64,000 bases of DNA from Pseudoalteromonas luteoviolacea B = ATCC 29581 (GTDB lineage Bacteria; Pseudomonadota; Gammaproteobacteria; Enterobacterales; Alteromonadaceae): the NCBI GenBank assembly GCA_000333235.1, contig CAPN01000032.1, positions 119,274 through 183,273 of the forward strand. Direction: 5' to 3'. Every line of letters begins with the position of its first letter. The first letter of the stretch is position 1. Under the pieces are notes generated by a model, which was not told where the DNA came from, searched no databases, and saw only the letters and a program-made list of their open reading frames with translations. Both the position numbers and the translations under genes were made by a program. This document shows, in pieces, positions 43,930 to 54,082 of the stretch.

Positions 43930-44160
43930 CTACTTCAAGGCAAGGCTTAATTTATCAAGATGTTCTCGTAAGTCATGCCCTAAGTCGGTTAAATAGCCAC
44001 CATCACGACTGTTAGTGATCCCTTTTTCAAATAGTCTATCTGCTGCAGCCAATAACGAAGGATCGGCATCTTTGTGTAGTTTTAATCCTTGATACAAGCT
44101 GGAGTCCGGAAACTTTGCGAGTAAAATAAGCTCGTCGAGCATGTTTTTATCTAACGCCAT
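43930..44160 (-). CDS. TIGR02647-family small protein
   Basis: A 76-residue protein matching, from memory, a conserved family of about 77 residues found in Pseudomonas and relatives (TIGR02647). Its pattern is an N-terminal helix, GLKLHKDADPSLLAAADRL, FEKGITNSRDGGYLTDLG and a C-terminal helix. The fold looks like a small winged helix, but the function is unknown. It is cytoplasmic and apparently transcribed alone. Confidence 0.75.
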   Translation of the reverse strand: MALDKNMLDELILLAKFPDSSLYQGLKLHKDADPSLLAAADRLFEKGITNSRDGGYLTDLGHDLREHLDKLSLALK

Positions 44161-44247
44161 AATCTACCTACTTTATTATTTGTGTTGAAACTCGGTAAGA
44201 AAGCTCTATGCTTGCATTTAAGATTAGACAATCGTGAGTAAAGCGCC

Positions 44248-44520
44248 ATGAAAAAATGTATTTTGTTTTTCCTTTGCCTAATACCCTTTACCAATCAAGC
44301 CAAAGAAAAAACCAATGTGTTTATCGATGCGCCAATCAATGTGTGTTGGCATAATGGATTACAATATAGTGAAGGCGCGCTGATCAAGCAATTTGATTGG
44401 CTTTACGAATGTGCAGCACGTCACGAAAACGAACAAAACGGCGTATTGATTTGGGTTAAAATCGACAATGAAGGTTACCGGGTGATCAAACCAAAAAAGA
44501 ATACCATTCGGGTTAACTAA
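44248..44520 (+). CDS. Small exported protein, possibly DUF1496/YnjH-like
   Basis: A 90-residue protein with a signal peptide (about 1-18). The mature part has NVCWHNGLQYSEGALIKQ and a second Cys (YECAARH), the pair that is typical of DUF1496 (YnjH-like) periplasmic proteins and would form a disulfide. Function unknown. It sits between divergent and converging single genes and has a modest ribosome binding site. Confidence 0.6.
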   Translation: MKKCILFFLCLIPFTNQAKEKTNVFIDAPINVCWHNGLQYSEGALIKQFDWLYECAARHENEQNGVLIWVKIDNEGYRVIKPKKNTIRVN

Positions 44521-44543
44521 CATGGACTAACGATTAGTTTTGA

Positions 44544-45275
44544 CTATTTTTTAACTTGAACCTGAGTGTAAGCCAATTTAATCTTTTCGATTATTTTTGG
44601 GTCTGTTTGTTTGCTACACGAAAAATAAAGCTCTGAATAAGGCTCTTCGATCGTTAATAACTTATCCATTGGTTCACTTATCTCTCCTTGACTCAATTTA
44701 TGGCGATATTGCGCATCACTTAAAATCACTAAATCCAGAGAGCCTTTTCTCGTTTCAATCAGATTAAAAACGTTATCGAAACTAGAAATTAATATCAGGT
44801 GTTGATCTTCATTAAATCCTCTTTCCATCAGATACACATGACTAAAGTTATTGCGGATCACGGCCGTTTTGTACTTTTTAGCATCAACCAGTGAATTAAG
44901 TTTAATGTGTGAAGACGTTAGTGCATAAAAAGAAGTGGTAAACCGACCAATTGGAAATAGCCAATGAAACTGTTCTTCACGAGCAGGCATGCGAGCAATC
45001 GAAAACAAACAGGTGTTGTTTCTCCGTAGTGCCGCATTATAGGCTACCGCCCAGTTCTGCACGGTAATATCGTAATCGATTCCGCTTGTATTCAGTACAT
45101 TTCGCACTAAATCAGCTGCTTGGCCTTTTAGTTGACCATCTTTGTCAACATATTGATAATCTGGAAAGTTTTCGGTGATCACGTTAAGTGACGCAGCGCT
45201 AACGTGCGTATTGCCAAGCAACATCGCCATAATTAAAAGTGCCTTACGCCAAGCCGTTTTCAATCCAATCGCCAT
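44544..45275 (-). CDS. Periplasmic solute-binding protein, family 3
   Basis: A 243-residue exported protein with a signal peptide (about 1-28) and a family 3 binding-protein fold: ENFPDYQYVDKDGQLKGQAADLVRN in lobe one, a segment FSIARMPAREEQFHWLFPIG typical of the hinge entry, and a second lobe ending with YSELYFSCSKQTDP. As with the gene at 17752, no transporter genes are adjacent. Ligand unknown; amino acids or related small molecules are typical. Confidence 0.8.
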   Translation of the reverse strand: MAIGLKTAWRKALLIMAMLLGNTHVSAASLNVITENFPDYQYVDKDGQLKGQAADLVRNVLNTSGIDYDITVQNWAVAYNAALRRNNTCLFSIARMPAREEQFHWLFPIGRFTTSFYALTSSHIKLNSLVDAKKYKTAVIRNNFSHVYLMERGFNEDQHLILISSFDNVFNLIETRKGSLDLVILSDAQYRHKLSQGEISEPMDKLLTIEEPYSELYFSCSKQTDPKIIEKIKLAYTQVQVKK

Positions 45276-45490
45276 AACTGTTGTATAAGTTATCTACACT
45301 ATAGCTTATTTTTTTTAAAATACAGATATTACAGACTGTATTTGCAATAAATACTCTAGAAAAATAAAGAGTTAAGCAAAAGAGGAACAGTAAAAGCAAC
45401 TTAAATTCGTTAGCTACTGAGCATTTCGCTAATTTTTAAATAGTATGCTCCCAAATTAAAAATTAGCTAAAATGCAGAACAGTCTATTTA

Positions 45491-46603
45491 TTATGCCTTA
45501 TTCATTGCATCAAGCAAAAACGCCGAGAGTTTAGCGCCTTCTCGTAATGTCGTTTCGCTACTGCTTCTACCTTCGAGTGAACTGTCAGTAAATGGAGCTA
45601 TTTCCATCATATCCGCACCCGTTATCGGAAAATGCATGTGCAGTTTCTGCAAAATGGTCATTGCTTCTTCTGGCGTCATACCTCCCGCTTCTGGTGTGCC
45701 GGTTGCTGACGCAAACTGCGCATCTAGTGCATCAATGTCGAAGCTGACGTATAACTCATCTACTTTATCTGCTTTCAACTGGGCGATTACTTCATCCGCA
45801 ATTACCGCTGCACCTTTGCTGCGAATTTCATGAGCCCAGTGCTGCTTAATACCAAATGTTGATTCCCAATGTGATTTATCTTTCCCACTCGATCGGATCC
45901 CAAACTGAATCAAGTGTCGTGGCGAAGGCAAAAACTCAAGGATGTGTGTACACCAAGAACCGAAACATAAATCGATACCCAATCGCTCAACGAGTAAGTC
46001 CGTGTGCGCATCAAAATGAATAATCGCCGTGCGTTTTCCTTGGTTACGCTTGGCTTTTAAATAGGATTTAGTCAATGGATAACTAATTGAATGATCGCCA
46101 CCAATGCCAAAAATACCTTTTTGCGGAAAATGAGCATAAAAACCATCGCACACATCTTCGGTGATTGATAACGGACTCACGTGATATTCACTGTCGTTTC
46201 GCTTATAGAGAGCATTTTGACAGCGGCTAATGGTTTCTGAATTCAGATACTTATCGTGCAAAAGGTGAGGAATGACACGAACATCACCTAAATCGTAAGA
46301 AAATGAGCTAGGATGTTGTTCTACCAGCGTCGTGCGCAGAAATAATGGTCCCCAGTTGGCGCCACGTAATATTCCACCGCCACAATCAGAGCTGATCCCT
46401 AAAATCACAGCTTTACGAGGATCATTTGGTAACGTGTCTAATGAGGCGAGCCACAAAGGTTCTACATCGTCTGCTTGTCCAAATAACTTTTCTCGCAACT
46501 GAGATTTACGCTCTTTTGCTGTATTAACAGTAAAAACGCCATCTCCAGGTGGACACAAACAGTTTGCTAGTTTCTCTTTGTAGGCTGACCATGTGCTGCT
46601 CAT
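45491..46603 (-). CDS. Arginase/agmatinase-family ureohydrolase
   Basis: A 370-residue binuclear manganese hydrolase of the ureohydrolase family (arginase, agmatinase, formimidoylglutamase). Metal-binding motifs are GIGGDHSISYPL, IHFDAHTDLL and SFDIDALDAQFA, in the standard order. At 370 residues it is longer than typical agmatinases (about 300), with an extra N-terminal stretch of about 70 residues. The substrate cannot be read from these motifs: arginine, agmatine or another guanidino compound. It appears to be a single-gene unit with a long upstream region. Confidence 0.88.
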   Translation of the reverse strand: MSSTWSAYKEKLANCLCPPGDGVFTVNTAKERKSQLREKLFGQADDVEPLWLASLDTLPNDPRKAVILGISSDCGGGILRGANWGPLFLRTTLVEQHPSSFSYDLGDVRVIPHLLHDKYLNSETISRCQNALYKRNDSEYHVSPLSITEDVCDGFYAHFPQKGIFGIGGDHSISYPLTKSYLKAKRNQGKRTAIIHFDAHTDLLVERLGIDLCFGSWCTHILEFLPSPRHLIQFGIRSSGKDKSHWESTFGIKQHWAHEIRSKGAAVIADEVIAQLKADKVDELYVSFDIDALDAQFASATGTPEAGGMTPEEAMTILQKLHMHFPITGADMMEIAPFTDSSLEGRSSSETTLREGAKLSAFLLDAMNKA

Positions 46604-46907
46604 TACTCAACTCCTATCTAGTTGCGGTGCATAGGCATGCAATTCTTAAAAATAATAAATTTTTTAACTTGCTCAGTATCTTAAGCGCTTGTTAATCACT
46701 ACGCCCCCAGAGACATGCACAAAAAAAACCGCAAAATAATTTTAAATCAATGTGTTGCAGAGAAATTAACGGCTTCAATCGTTGAATCAACTTGCGCTTA
46801 ATCTCACTGATGGTGCAGGTATAACAACTCAGAAGGGGATGTCAAGCTAGCGCGGTTCGGTTCAGCCGCGCTAACTGATTGCTTATTCACTTGTTTTGAA
46901 TAGCAAA
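46604..46907. other. 304-base intergenic region with one GC-rich hairpin
   Basis: Upstream region of the ureohydrolase and downstream region of the DUF2189 gene, both on the minus strand. It contains a stem TAGCGCGG/CCGCGCTA (46848-46873) that may end DUF2189 transcription, though without a T-run. Nothing else recognisable was seen. Confidence 0.5.
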
Positions 46908-47684
46908 CTACTCGTAATGACGTGGTTTTTTGGTTTTAACTACCGCGATGTAGCCATGCCAGCTGGCGTATGCAAGCAGCGGCATAATAACAATGAAGCC
47001 CGCCGCGCCGGTCAAAAAGCCCACAACCACCAACACACTGATGGTTGCACACCACACTATCATTGCTGGCACGTTTTTACGTACCGCATTCATGCTCGTT
47101 ACTACCGCAGTCATAATATCTACTCGACGCTCAAGCATGATCTGCGGCGTGAAAGCGGAAATTGCGAACACAGAAACAAGTAAAATACCACCGACGATTG
47201 AGCCTAGCGTTAAAAAGGCACTTAGCTCTTCTAGGGTTGGGTTTGGTGAGTTTGGATACAGTGCATATATAAGTGCGGCCAAACGCATCCACACAATCAT
47301 CAGCACTAACAGTAAAATCGCGAATCCCCATTCTCCGGCAGGATTGCGGAACATCGATTTAAGACTGTGAGAAAACGTAGGTGTGTGACCTTTCTCAAGC
47401 TCCCAAGCAACATCATAAAGCCCCGCCGCAAAAGACGGGCCAATTAACGCAAACGCGACCGCTGCGGGAAGAATAACGTGGGGGGAGCCCGAGTTAATCA
47501 CAAACCACATGATCACGGCAGGAATAATAGAAAACAATAACCCATAAATTAAGCTCAAGATAGGTGCTCTCGCCATATCTTTAAACGCTAGAGCAAGCCA
47601 ATGAAATGGTGCAAAAGGTGAAATCACATTACTATCGAAGCATCTTGCAAACTCTGTCCGATCAAGTTGACGTGTTGCAGGCAT
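46908..47684 (-). CDS. DUF2189 inner-membrane protein
   Basis: A 258-residue membrane protein with about five to six helices and the DUF2189 pattern: an N-terminal soluble segment, WLALAFKDMARAPILSLIYGL, GLYDVAWELEKGHTPTFSHSL and MNAVRKNVPAMIVWCATISV. Members of this family are common near cytochrome oxidase genes in alphaproteobacteria, but the function is unknown. Here it stands alone. Confidence 0.82.
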   Translation of the reverse strand: MPATRQLDRTEFARCFDSNVISPFAPFHWLALAFKDMARAPILSLIYGLLFSIIPAVIMWFVINSGSPHVILPAAVAFALIGPSFAAGLYDVAWELEKGHTPTFSHSLKSMFRNPAGEWGFAILLLVLMIVWMRLAALIYALYPNSPNPTLEELSAFLTLGSIVGGILLVSVFAISAFTPQIMLERRVDIMTAVVTSMNAVRKNVPAMIVWCATISVLVVVGFLTGAAGFIVIMPLLAYASWHGYIAVVKTKKPRHYE

Positions 47685-47948
47685 AAAACACTCCTTAAAA
47701 TTGTATTTTATCCAACTGATGTTGGTTTCTTCTTTTGTCGGCTAGCGTCATGCTATATACACCCAAGTTGTCGCAAACTAAACCGGTTGAGTGGTTTTCA
47801 ATCACCGCTCTTTGGTATCTTGAGTATAAGCCTAGGATCCTTTAGAGGTTCTATTCGAGTATGTCTATTTAGGGCATGTTCTTTATAAAACGATCACCAC
47901 GCTTCTCGTAGCGAGTACTGAAAAGGTTAAGCCATCGTTAGGATTACA

Positions 47949-48161
47949 TTACGACATACTCTTATCTGAACGGGTAAAAACTCGATCCAGATCAGCGCAC
48001 CCTTTTTTAGGTTTAGGATATACTTGTACAAGATGCAAATTCGAGTTTAAGAAATAATAATAGCGGTTTGGTGTTAACTCGATGAATATGGCAGTTTTGT
48101 GTTTCACTTTCATCGATGTAGGACATAGGTCCTGTACAATATTCGCTGGACTCTTAACCAT
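47949..48161 (-). CDS. Possible small protein upstream of udp
   Basis: A frame of about 70 residues (start at 48161, or a longer form to 48209) with a protein-like composition (FIELTPNRYYYFLNSNLHLV, KPKKGC). It has no clear ribosome binding site and lies across the promoter region of the divergent udp gene, so it may be chance. The 47685-48191 gap otherwise shows nothing I can name. No family recognised. Confidence 0.25.
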   Translation of the reverse strand: MVKSPANIVQDLCPTSMKVKHKTAIFIELTPNRYYYFLNSNLHLVQVYPKPKKGCADLDRVFTRSDKSMS

Positions 48162-48191
48162 TACACTTTGATTTAAGATTGAGTTTTTACT

Positions 48192-48950
48192 ATGGAAAAG
48201 GTATTTCACCTCGGCCTAACTAAGGCGGATTTAAACGGCGCAAAAATCGCCATCGTCCCAGGATGCCCTGACAGAGCGAAACGTATTGCCGAGCGTATTT
48301 CAACCGCCACCTGTCTTAATAAGACGCGCGAATTCCACATTTACTTGGCTGAACTTGAAGGGCAATCTATTGTCGTGTGTTCAACAGGGATCGGCGGTCC
48401 ATCTACGTCTATTGCGGTGGAAGAATTGGCTCAGCTCGGAGTGAAAACCTTCTTAAGAGTCGGAACCACTGGCGCGATACAACCGCACATCAATGAAGGC
48501 GATGTGTTAGTGAGTACCGCGTCGGTTCGTCTAGATGGAGCGAGTCAGCATTTTGCACCGTTATCTTATCCTGCCGTCGCTGATTTTTATTGCACCCAAG
48601 CAATGGTTGACGCGTGCCAAGCCTCAGGTGTGCCATTTCACGTTGGTATTACCGCATCAAGCGACACTTTCTATCCAGGGCAAGAGCGCTATGATACGTT
48701 TTCCGGTTACGTGCCAAAAGCATTCCAAGGCTCTTGCCACGAGTGGCAAAAGTTGAATGTAATGAATTATGAGATGGAATCGGCCACGTTATTTACGATG
48801 TGTGCGGCACTTGGCTTAAAAGCTGGGTGTGTTGCAGGGGTGTTAGTAAATAGAACGAAACAAGAAATTCCGAATGTCGATCATGCTCTTGTAGAGAAAA
48901 ACTCTGTAGGAGTTGTTATTGAAGCTGCCCGTCGGCTAATTAAAAACTAG
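48192..48950 (+). CDS. udp: Uridine phosphorylase
   Basis: A 252-residue nucleoside phosphorylase (E. coli Udp 253) that splits uridine into uracil and ribose-1-phosphate. Typical motifs are [20 protein letters not shown], the phosphate-binding [11 protein letters not shown] and [26 protein letters not shown] and the substrate-site segment [13 protein letters not shown]. It converges with cdd, which produces its substrate from cytidine, so the two together salvage pyrimidine nucleosides. Confidence 0.95.
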   Translation: MEKVFHLGLTKADLNGAKIAIVPGCPDRAKRIAERISTATCLNKTREFHIYLAELEGQSIVVCSTGIGGPSTSIAVEELAQLGVKTFLRVGTTGAIQPHINEGDVLVSTASVRLDGASQHFAPLSYPAVADFYCTQAMVDACQASGVPFHVGITASSDTFYPGQERYDTFSGYVPKAFQGSCHEWQKLNVMNYEMESATLFTMCAALGLKAGCVAGVLVNRTKQEIPNVDHALVEKNSVGVVIEAARRLIKN

Positions 48951-48976
48951 CTACGCAGCTCATTGACTATAAGATA

Positions 48977-49006
48977 TATACCCAATCTTCAAGTTGATTG
49001 GGTATA
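48977..49006. terminator. Palindromic stem between udp and cdd
   Basis: TATACCCAATC and GATTGGGTATA form an 11-bp stem with an 8-base loop, between two converging genes. It may be a bidirectional terminator. It also resembles short dispersed palindromes, since similar TATACCCAA stretches occur near 16874 and 28966. Confidence 0.6.
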
Positions 49007-49040
49007 CTTGCAACCGGCGATCATCACTGCTAGGAATTTT

Positions 49041-49904
49041 TTATAAGCCGTATGCCGTTACTTCTTTAATCGCTATCTCATACCCTAAGCTTGAAATTAC
49101 CGCCTTAACAACACCCAACTGATTCTTCTTACCTTCTTGCTCGACTAACGTTATATTCGTAATCGATATCTCTTCAAGCTTATACCCTGACATTTGAATT
49201 TGGCTCAGTGCGCTTTGCAAAGGCGAGAGACTTGGGTTATAGGCCGCATTTTCTATATATCCGCCAACAAATCGACCTTTGTTAGTCTCTAACTCTACCG
49301 CACAATAATTACCAGTATAAGGCGCATAGCTTCGGCATACGGTTTCGCATAAGGCATCTGAAATCGTCATTGAAAACGACAAAGCTTGTTTTGTGGATTG
49401 AAATAGACTTTCATGATTATCTAAATCCTTTGGACCAAAATCTTCAGGAAGTAACCTACGAAGGGAAGTACGTTTGTGTGGTAGATTAATTGAAAGTGCG
49501 TCGGCATTATGCATTTCATTCATAAATTGGCGACAATGGCCACATGGCGCATCGGTAATGGCGATTAGGTCAATCTGCTTAGCGCCATTCAGCCAAGCAT
49601 TATTAATAGCCGACTGTTCTGCATGAACAACTAATCCTAGCGCTTGATCTGAAAACTCTAAATTAGCACCAAAATACAAGTTACCAGAATTCGCTGAAGT
49701 TCGTTCTAATGCAATCGCACCAACATAAAACTTAGAAATAGGCGGTAACGCAAATTTAGCAGCCACTGGCAGCAGCTCGATCATTAACGCTTCAACATCT
49801 AGCTCAAGTTCATCGCAAAGTATGCTCACTTGAGCATACCCTAAAATTCCACGTGATGCCTTGATGCGCTCATAAAGCGCGATGAGCATGTCCTGACTCA
49901 ACAT
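49041..49904 (-). CDS. cdd: Cytidine deaminase
   Basis: A 287-residue zinc enzyme of the long E. coli type (294 residues), deaminating cytidine and deoxycytidine. The zinc site is HAEQSAINNAWLNG (His and catalytic Glu) plus the CGHCRQFMNEM pair of Cys. The C-terminal half is the degenerate second core domain seen in the enterobacterial dimeric enzyme, with SYAPYTGNYCAVELE. It faces udp, the next salvage step. Confidence 0.95.
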   Translation of the reverse strand: MLSQDMLIALYERIKASRGILGYAQVSILCDELELDVEALMIELLPVAAKFALPPISKFYVGAIALERTSANSGNLYFGANLEFSDQALGLVVHAEQSAINNAWLNGAKQIDLIAITDAPCGHCRQFMNEMHNADALSINLPHKRTSLRRLLPEDFGPKDLDNHESLFQSTKQALSFSMTISDALCETVCRSYAPYTGNYCAVELETNKGRFVGGYIENAAYNPSLSPLQSALSQIQMSGYKLEEISITNITLVEQEGKKNQLGVVKAVISSLGYEIAIKEVTAYGL

Positions 49905-49941
49905 TGTTTTTATTATCTTTTAAACTACATGGTCGACTAGT

Positions 49942-50346
49942 CTACGATTCGCGATGTGAATTAGCAAGCACTGACGATGACATCCCACTCAGCCATTGTT
50001 TTGCTTGCTTAAAGCAGTCGAAGTTTTGTGCATCAATATCGAATCGCTGTGCTTTTTGCATAAACAAATCGTGCATAAAGCCCTTAAAACCGACCACTCG
50101 AGCGACACTTAGTCCCTTTAGGTAGTGCGCTATACTTGGCATGATCTGTACGATATCAATGGCTGCAAATTGATGCTCAAGTTCAACCACGTCAATCAAT
50201 ACTTTGTCACAACGATGAGATTTTGCGTACTCATGAGCAATTCGATAAACACTGATGACATCCTGTGCAGAAATTTTCCCTCTCAGTGTCATCATGACTA
50301 AACGTGTTGTTTCATCATAAGTAATACTGGTCGAAAACTGATTCAT
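49942..50346 (-). CDS. SpoIIAA-like STAS-type protein
   Basis: A 134-residue soluble protein. The start at 50346 begins MNQFSTSITYDETTRLVMMTL; an upstream start would add 23 residues without a good site. The pattern of short strands and helices (VMMTLRGKISAQDVISVYR, DKVLIDVVELEHQF, VARVVGFKGFMHDLFMQKA) fits SpoIIAA-like (DUF-type STAS) proteins. Function unknown. It precedes cdd by 37 bases on the same strand and may be co-transcribed. Confidence 0.6.
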   Translation of the reverse strand: MNQFSTSITYDETTRLVMMTLRGKISAQDVISVYRIAHEYAKSHRCDKVLIDVVELEHQFAAIDIVQIMPSIAHYLKGLSVARVVGFKGFMHDLFMQKAQRFDIDAQNFDCFKQAKQWLSGMSSSVLANSHRES

Positions 50347-50630
50347 AGACACCTTGTGGTTGAAATAATAATGCGCTCCCAATTGCCTTTTGCTATTAGG
50401 GAGAAGTGAGTCCAAACGTAAAATTACATGTGGATATCAACAAGCATGATAAAAATTCTCATTTACTGGTTGAACCAGCGCATATTAGGGATTTCCTAAA
50501 TAAAGTCAATCTTGCAATAATAAAAACTGATGGGTGTAAATAAAAAACAGTAAAAGGGATGAGTTTTTGTGAGCGACTTTTTATATAAATAGTCAATGAG
50601 GTGTATGCAAAAGGATCTATTTAGCAACAA

Positions 50631-50657
50631 AAAAACCGCTCACACGTGGAGCGGTTT
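50631..50657 (-). terminator. Rho-independent terminator of ppc
   Basis: AAACCGCTC and GAGCGGTTT form a 9-bp stem; read on the minus strand it is followed by a run of seven T. It lies 18 bases after the ppc stop. Confidence 0.88.
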
Positions 50658-50674
50658 AAATACACGTTTATTGA

Positions 50675-53320
50675 TTAACCCGTATTGCGCATCCCTGCTG
50701 CGATACCTGTCATTGTGATCATCAATGCTTTATCGACCGAGCTTGGGTGCGCTTCACTCAATTCACGTGAACGTTTTAGTAGCTCAACTTGCAATAGGTT
50801 CAATGGATCAGTGTAAGGATTTCGTAAGTTAATCGATTCTCGGATCCAAGGCTGACCGGCGAGCAAGGTATGCTCCTTACAAATCTCTCTCACCAGCGCT
50901 ATTGCATCGGTCAATTCTTGGCGCAGGGCTTTACCTAAGTGACGATATTGCTCGTCCACCAGCCCCTCTTCGTAATGTTCGCTCAAATTACCATCTGCTT
51001 TACAAAATACCATTTCGAGCATTTCAAGGCGTGTTCTAAAAAATGGCCAAGCTTGATTCATTTCTTGCAACGTATCAATGCCAAATTGCTCAATTGCAGC
51101 CTCTAACCCTTTGCAGGCGCCAAGCCATGCTGGCAGCATCAGACGGTTTTGACTCCAAGCAAAAATCCATGGGATCGCGCGTAAGCTTTCCACTCCACCC
51201 TGTGGATTACGTTTTGCAGGACGCGACCCCAAAGGCAACTTAGCTAATTCAACCTCAGGCGTAGCCATACGAAAATAAGGCACAAAATCCTTATCCTCTC
51301 GCACTACTTGACGATAACGCTGACACGACGCCTCTGCAATCACATCCATTACCTGCTTCCAAGTGGCTTTTGGACTTGGCGGGGGTAACAAGTTACTTTC
51401 AAGTACTGCACCTGCGTAAATGTTTAAACTTTGCAACGCGACATCAGGAAGCCCAAATTTAAAGCGGATCATTTCTCCTTGTTCGGTCACCCGTAAACCA
51501 CCCTTTAATGAGCCTGGCGGTTGCGAACGGAGCGCTTGTGCCGCTGGTGCACCACCACGACCAATCGTGCCGCCTCGGCCATGGAACAACACCAGTTCAA
51601 TCCCTTTATCACTGGCAAGCGACACTAAATCTTCCATACTGCGATATTGAGCCCAACCCGCTGCCATCATTCCGGCGTCTTTGGCTGAATCGGAATAACC
51701 AATCATCACATATTGGCGGTTTTCAATATGGCCGCGATACCAATTGCTCTCAAGCAGTGCTTTAATGACATCATAGCCATTGTTTAAGTCATCTAGGGTT
51801 TCAAACAATGGTGCGACAGGTAAGTTAAACTGACACCCAGATTCTTTGAGCAATAAATGCACAGCCAACACATCGGATACCGTTTGTGCCATCGAGATAA
51901 CGTAAATACCGAAAGCACTAGGGTCTTGTTTTGCAATCACATCAAACGTATCGAGCACTTCTTTTACATCTGGGCTTGGCATCCAATGTTTTGGTATTAA
52001 TGGACGGCGTGAATTAAGTTCAGTAAGTAAAAAAGCTTGCTTGTCTTTTTCACTCCACTGAGAATAATCACCAATACCCAAATGACGAGTAAGCTCTGAG
52101 AATACTTGCGCATGGCGACTCGCATCTTGACGAACGTCTAACTTAACAAGCCGAAGACCGAAGCAACTCACTCGCCTTAACGTATCAAGTAGTAAACCAT
52201 CTGCAACGACTTTCATGTTACATTTGAGCAAAGAGCGATAGCATAACTCTAAGGGCTCTTTTAATTGATTGATGTGAGTGACTTTATCAACAGCTCGACT
52301 GGGTTGCCCCTTAATTTTTGCATCTAAGTACTCAACCGTTTCAGCAATATCTGCTTTAAGCCGTTTTAGCACGGCACGATAAGGCTCACTTACTTTGCCA
52401 GAAACAGCAAATAACTCATCGCTTGCAGACACCATTGAGAGCTCTGCGCTCAATTTATCTATATCACGACGATAGAGATCTAGCGCCATCCAGCGGCCGT
52501 GATCAAGCACCTTTTCGGTTACTAGCGCGGTGACGAAAGGATTACCATCCCTATCGCCCCCCATCCACGAGGTAAATTGAACTGGCATAAAGTCTTGAGG
52601 TAACGCTAAAGACAAAGTGTCTTGAACTGTTTTGGTAAACTCAGCAACAAATCGAGGTATCGCATCCCATAAGCTGTTTTCTATAACTGCAAATCCCCAT
52701 TTTGCTTCATCAAGAGGGGTTGGCCGGCTATCACGAATATCATTCGTATGCCACGCTTGGGCGATTAACTGTTCAAGCCGTGCAATCAATCTTTCTTGTT
52801 CTTCGTCTGAATTCGCTTGGCTTTCTAGTTTTCCCAAACAATCGCTCATTTCAATGTGTTTAGAAATAATGGTGCGACGCGTTACTTCGGTAGGATGAGC
52901 AGTTAACACTAAATCCATGTTTAATTGAGCAATCGACTGAGCGACCTGGTTAATATCTAGTTTTTGCTCATCTATCTGATGTTTTAGATGACGGAGTGTT
53001 TGCGTTAGTGGGCTAACATGGCAAAGTGCTTTTTGGCTTTCTTTTGAAATGGTATGAAACTGCTCTGCTACGTTGGCAAGGTTTAAGAAATGGTTAAATG
53101 CTCGACTAACAGGCAACAGTTCTTCTTCTTTTAAACTATGTAACATCTCGATCAAAGCCGCTCTATCTTGTTTATTACCAGAACGAGCTGACTTTGATAA
53201 ATGCCTTATCTGTTCGACTTTGTCGAGCAATGCCGTACCTTGGGCCTGCTCGATTGTGCGACCAAGCAATTGACCGAGCATACTCACGTTGGCACGTAAG
53301 GCTGCATATTGTTCACTCAT
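50675..53320 (-). CDS. ppc: Phosphoenolpyruvate carboxylase
   Basis: An 881-residue enzyme (E. coli Ppc 883) that carboxylates phosphoenolpyruvate to oxaloacetate to refill the TCA cycle. Signature segments are [14 protein letters not shown] with the catalytic His (about residue 140), [16 protein letters not shown], the mobile loop [10 protein letters not shown] and the conserved C-terminal MRNTG. Allosteric aspartate-type residues near the C-terminus seem kept. It is a single-gene unit with a strong terminator. Confidence 0.97.
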   Translation of the reverse strand: MSEQYAALRANVSMLGQLLGRTIEQAQGTALLDKVEQIRHLSKSARSGNKQDRAALIEMLHSLKEEELLPVSRAFNHFLNLANVAEQFHTISKESQKALCHVSPLTQTLRHLKHQIDEQKLDINQVAQSIAQLNMDLVLTAHPTEVTRRTIISKHIEMSDCLGKLESQANSDEEQERLIARLEQLIAQAWHTNDIRDSRPTPLDEAKWGFAVIENSLWDAIPRFVAEFTKTVQDTLSLALPQDFMPVQFTSWMGGDRDGNPFVTALVTEKVLDHGRWMALDLYRRDIDKLSAELSMVSASDELFAVSGKVSEPYRAVLKRLKADIAETVEYLDAKIKGQPSRAVDKVTHINQLKEPLELCYRSLLKCNMKVVADGLLLDTLRRVSCFGLRLVKLDVRQDASRHAQVFSELTRHLGIGDYSQWSEKDKQAFLLTELNSRRPLIPKHWMPSPDVKEVLDTFDVIAKQDPSAFGIYVISMAQTVSDVLAVHLLLKESGCQFNLPVAPLFETLDDLNNGYDVIKALLESNWYRGHIENRQYVMIGYSDSAKDAGMMAAGWAQYRSMEDLVSLASDKGIELVLFHGRGGTIGRGGAPAAQALRSQPPGSLKGGLRVTEQGEMIRFKFGLPDVALQSLNIYAGAVLESNLLPPPSPKATWKQVMDVIAEASCQRYRQVVREDKDFVPYFRMATPEVELAKLPLGSRPAKRNPQGGVESLRAIPWIFAWSQNRLMLPAWLGACKGLEAAIEQFGIDTLQEMNQAWPFFRTRLEMLEMVFCKADGNLSEHYEEGLVDEQYRHLGKALRQELTDAIALVREICKEHTLLAGQPWIRESINLRNPYTDPLNLLQVELLKRSRELSEAHPSSVDKALMITMTGIAAGMRNTG

Positions 53321-53677
53321 AAATACTCCTTCGCTTTGATGATGCTCTCTATACTGACGAGTGTCAGGTGCGCTAGCAATTGAATTTTAATCAATTTCCA
53401 CACAATCGCCGTGGAACTTTTGTTTTCTTAGCGTAGTTACTAATTTAGTAAATTGACATTAACTCACTATGATAATCAATAAACCGCTGATCGATTGGCG
53501 TGATGCTGCGTAAAAGTAAACGAAAAACAATAAACGTAGTTAAAAAGCGCGGGCGTAACGACAAAGAGACTCGATGTAATTCGACTTACACCCAACGCCT
53601 GTATTTATGGTATACAAATGGGCCAAGCAAACATGAGCCATGGTCATAAAATGGGGCGGTAGATACCCGATGTTGCA
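53321..53677. other. 357-base gap between ppc and the DCC operon
   Basis: Divergent upstream regions of ppc and the DCC-SDR-flavin reductase operon. There is an imperfect inverted repeat TGTAT-N7-ATACA near 53599-53615, about 80 bases before the operon. No other recognisable element was seen. Confidence 0.35.
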
Positions 53678-53695
53678 ATGAATAGGAGTACAGTT

Positions 53696-54082
53696 TTGGT
53701 TATTTTCTTCGATGGAAAATGTCCGTTGTGCGCCAAAGAGATGGCTCAGTTAAAACAATGCGATACTCAAGGCGCTATTACGTTAATCGATATTCATAGC
53801 AAAGAAAGCCAGGTCCGTTTTCCAGAAATCAATTTTGAACGAGCCATGAAAATATTGCATGGCTATAACAGCGAAGGAAAGCTGTTACTAGGATTAGACG
53901 TCACCGTCGCAGCGTGGAGTACAGTGAACAAACATCGATGGTTAAAAATAACACGTTGGCCATTACTTCGCCCTCTTTGCGATCTCGCGTACTTACTTTT
54001 TGCAAAACATCGAATGAAGCTCTCTCGATTTTTATACCCGAATACGTGTTCAAATAACACGTGTTATAAGGACTATAAATGA
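53696..54082 (+). CDS. DCC-family thiol-disulfide oxidoreductase-like protein (DUF393)
   Basis: A protein of about 128 residues with the N-terminal DGKCPLC motif of the DCC family, where the second position differs from the usual DxxCxxC only in side residues. The TTG at 53696 is chosen because AGGAG lies seven bases upstream; an ATG at 53678 would place that site inside the coding region. The remainder (about 60-128) includes RWPLLRPLCDLAYLLFAKHR, typical of the family. Function is not well defined. Its stop overlaps the SDR start (ATGA), showing coupling. Confidence 0.85.
   Translation: MVIFFDGKCPLCAKEMAQLKQCDTQGAITLIDIHSKESQVRFPEINFERAMKILHGYNSEGKLLLGLDVTVAAWSTVNKHRWLKITRWPLLRPLCDLAYLLFAKHRMKLSRFLYPNTCSNNTCYKDYK

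Noticed and set aside
53599..53615. TGTAT-N7-ATACA as a B12/light-regulator site
   Set aside because: Too short and imperfect to name a regulator; no regulator gene is nearby.
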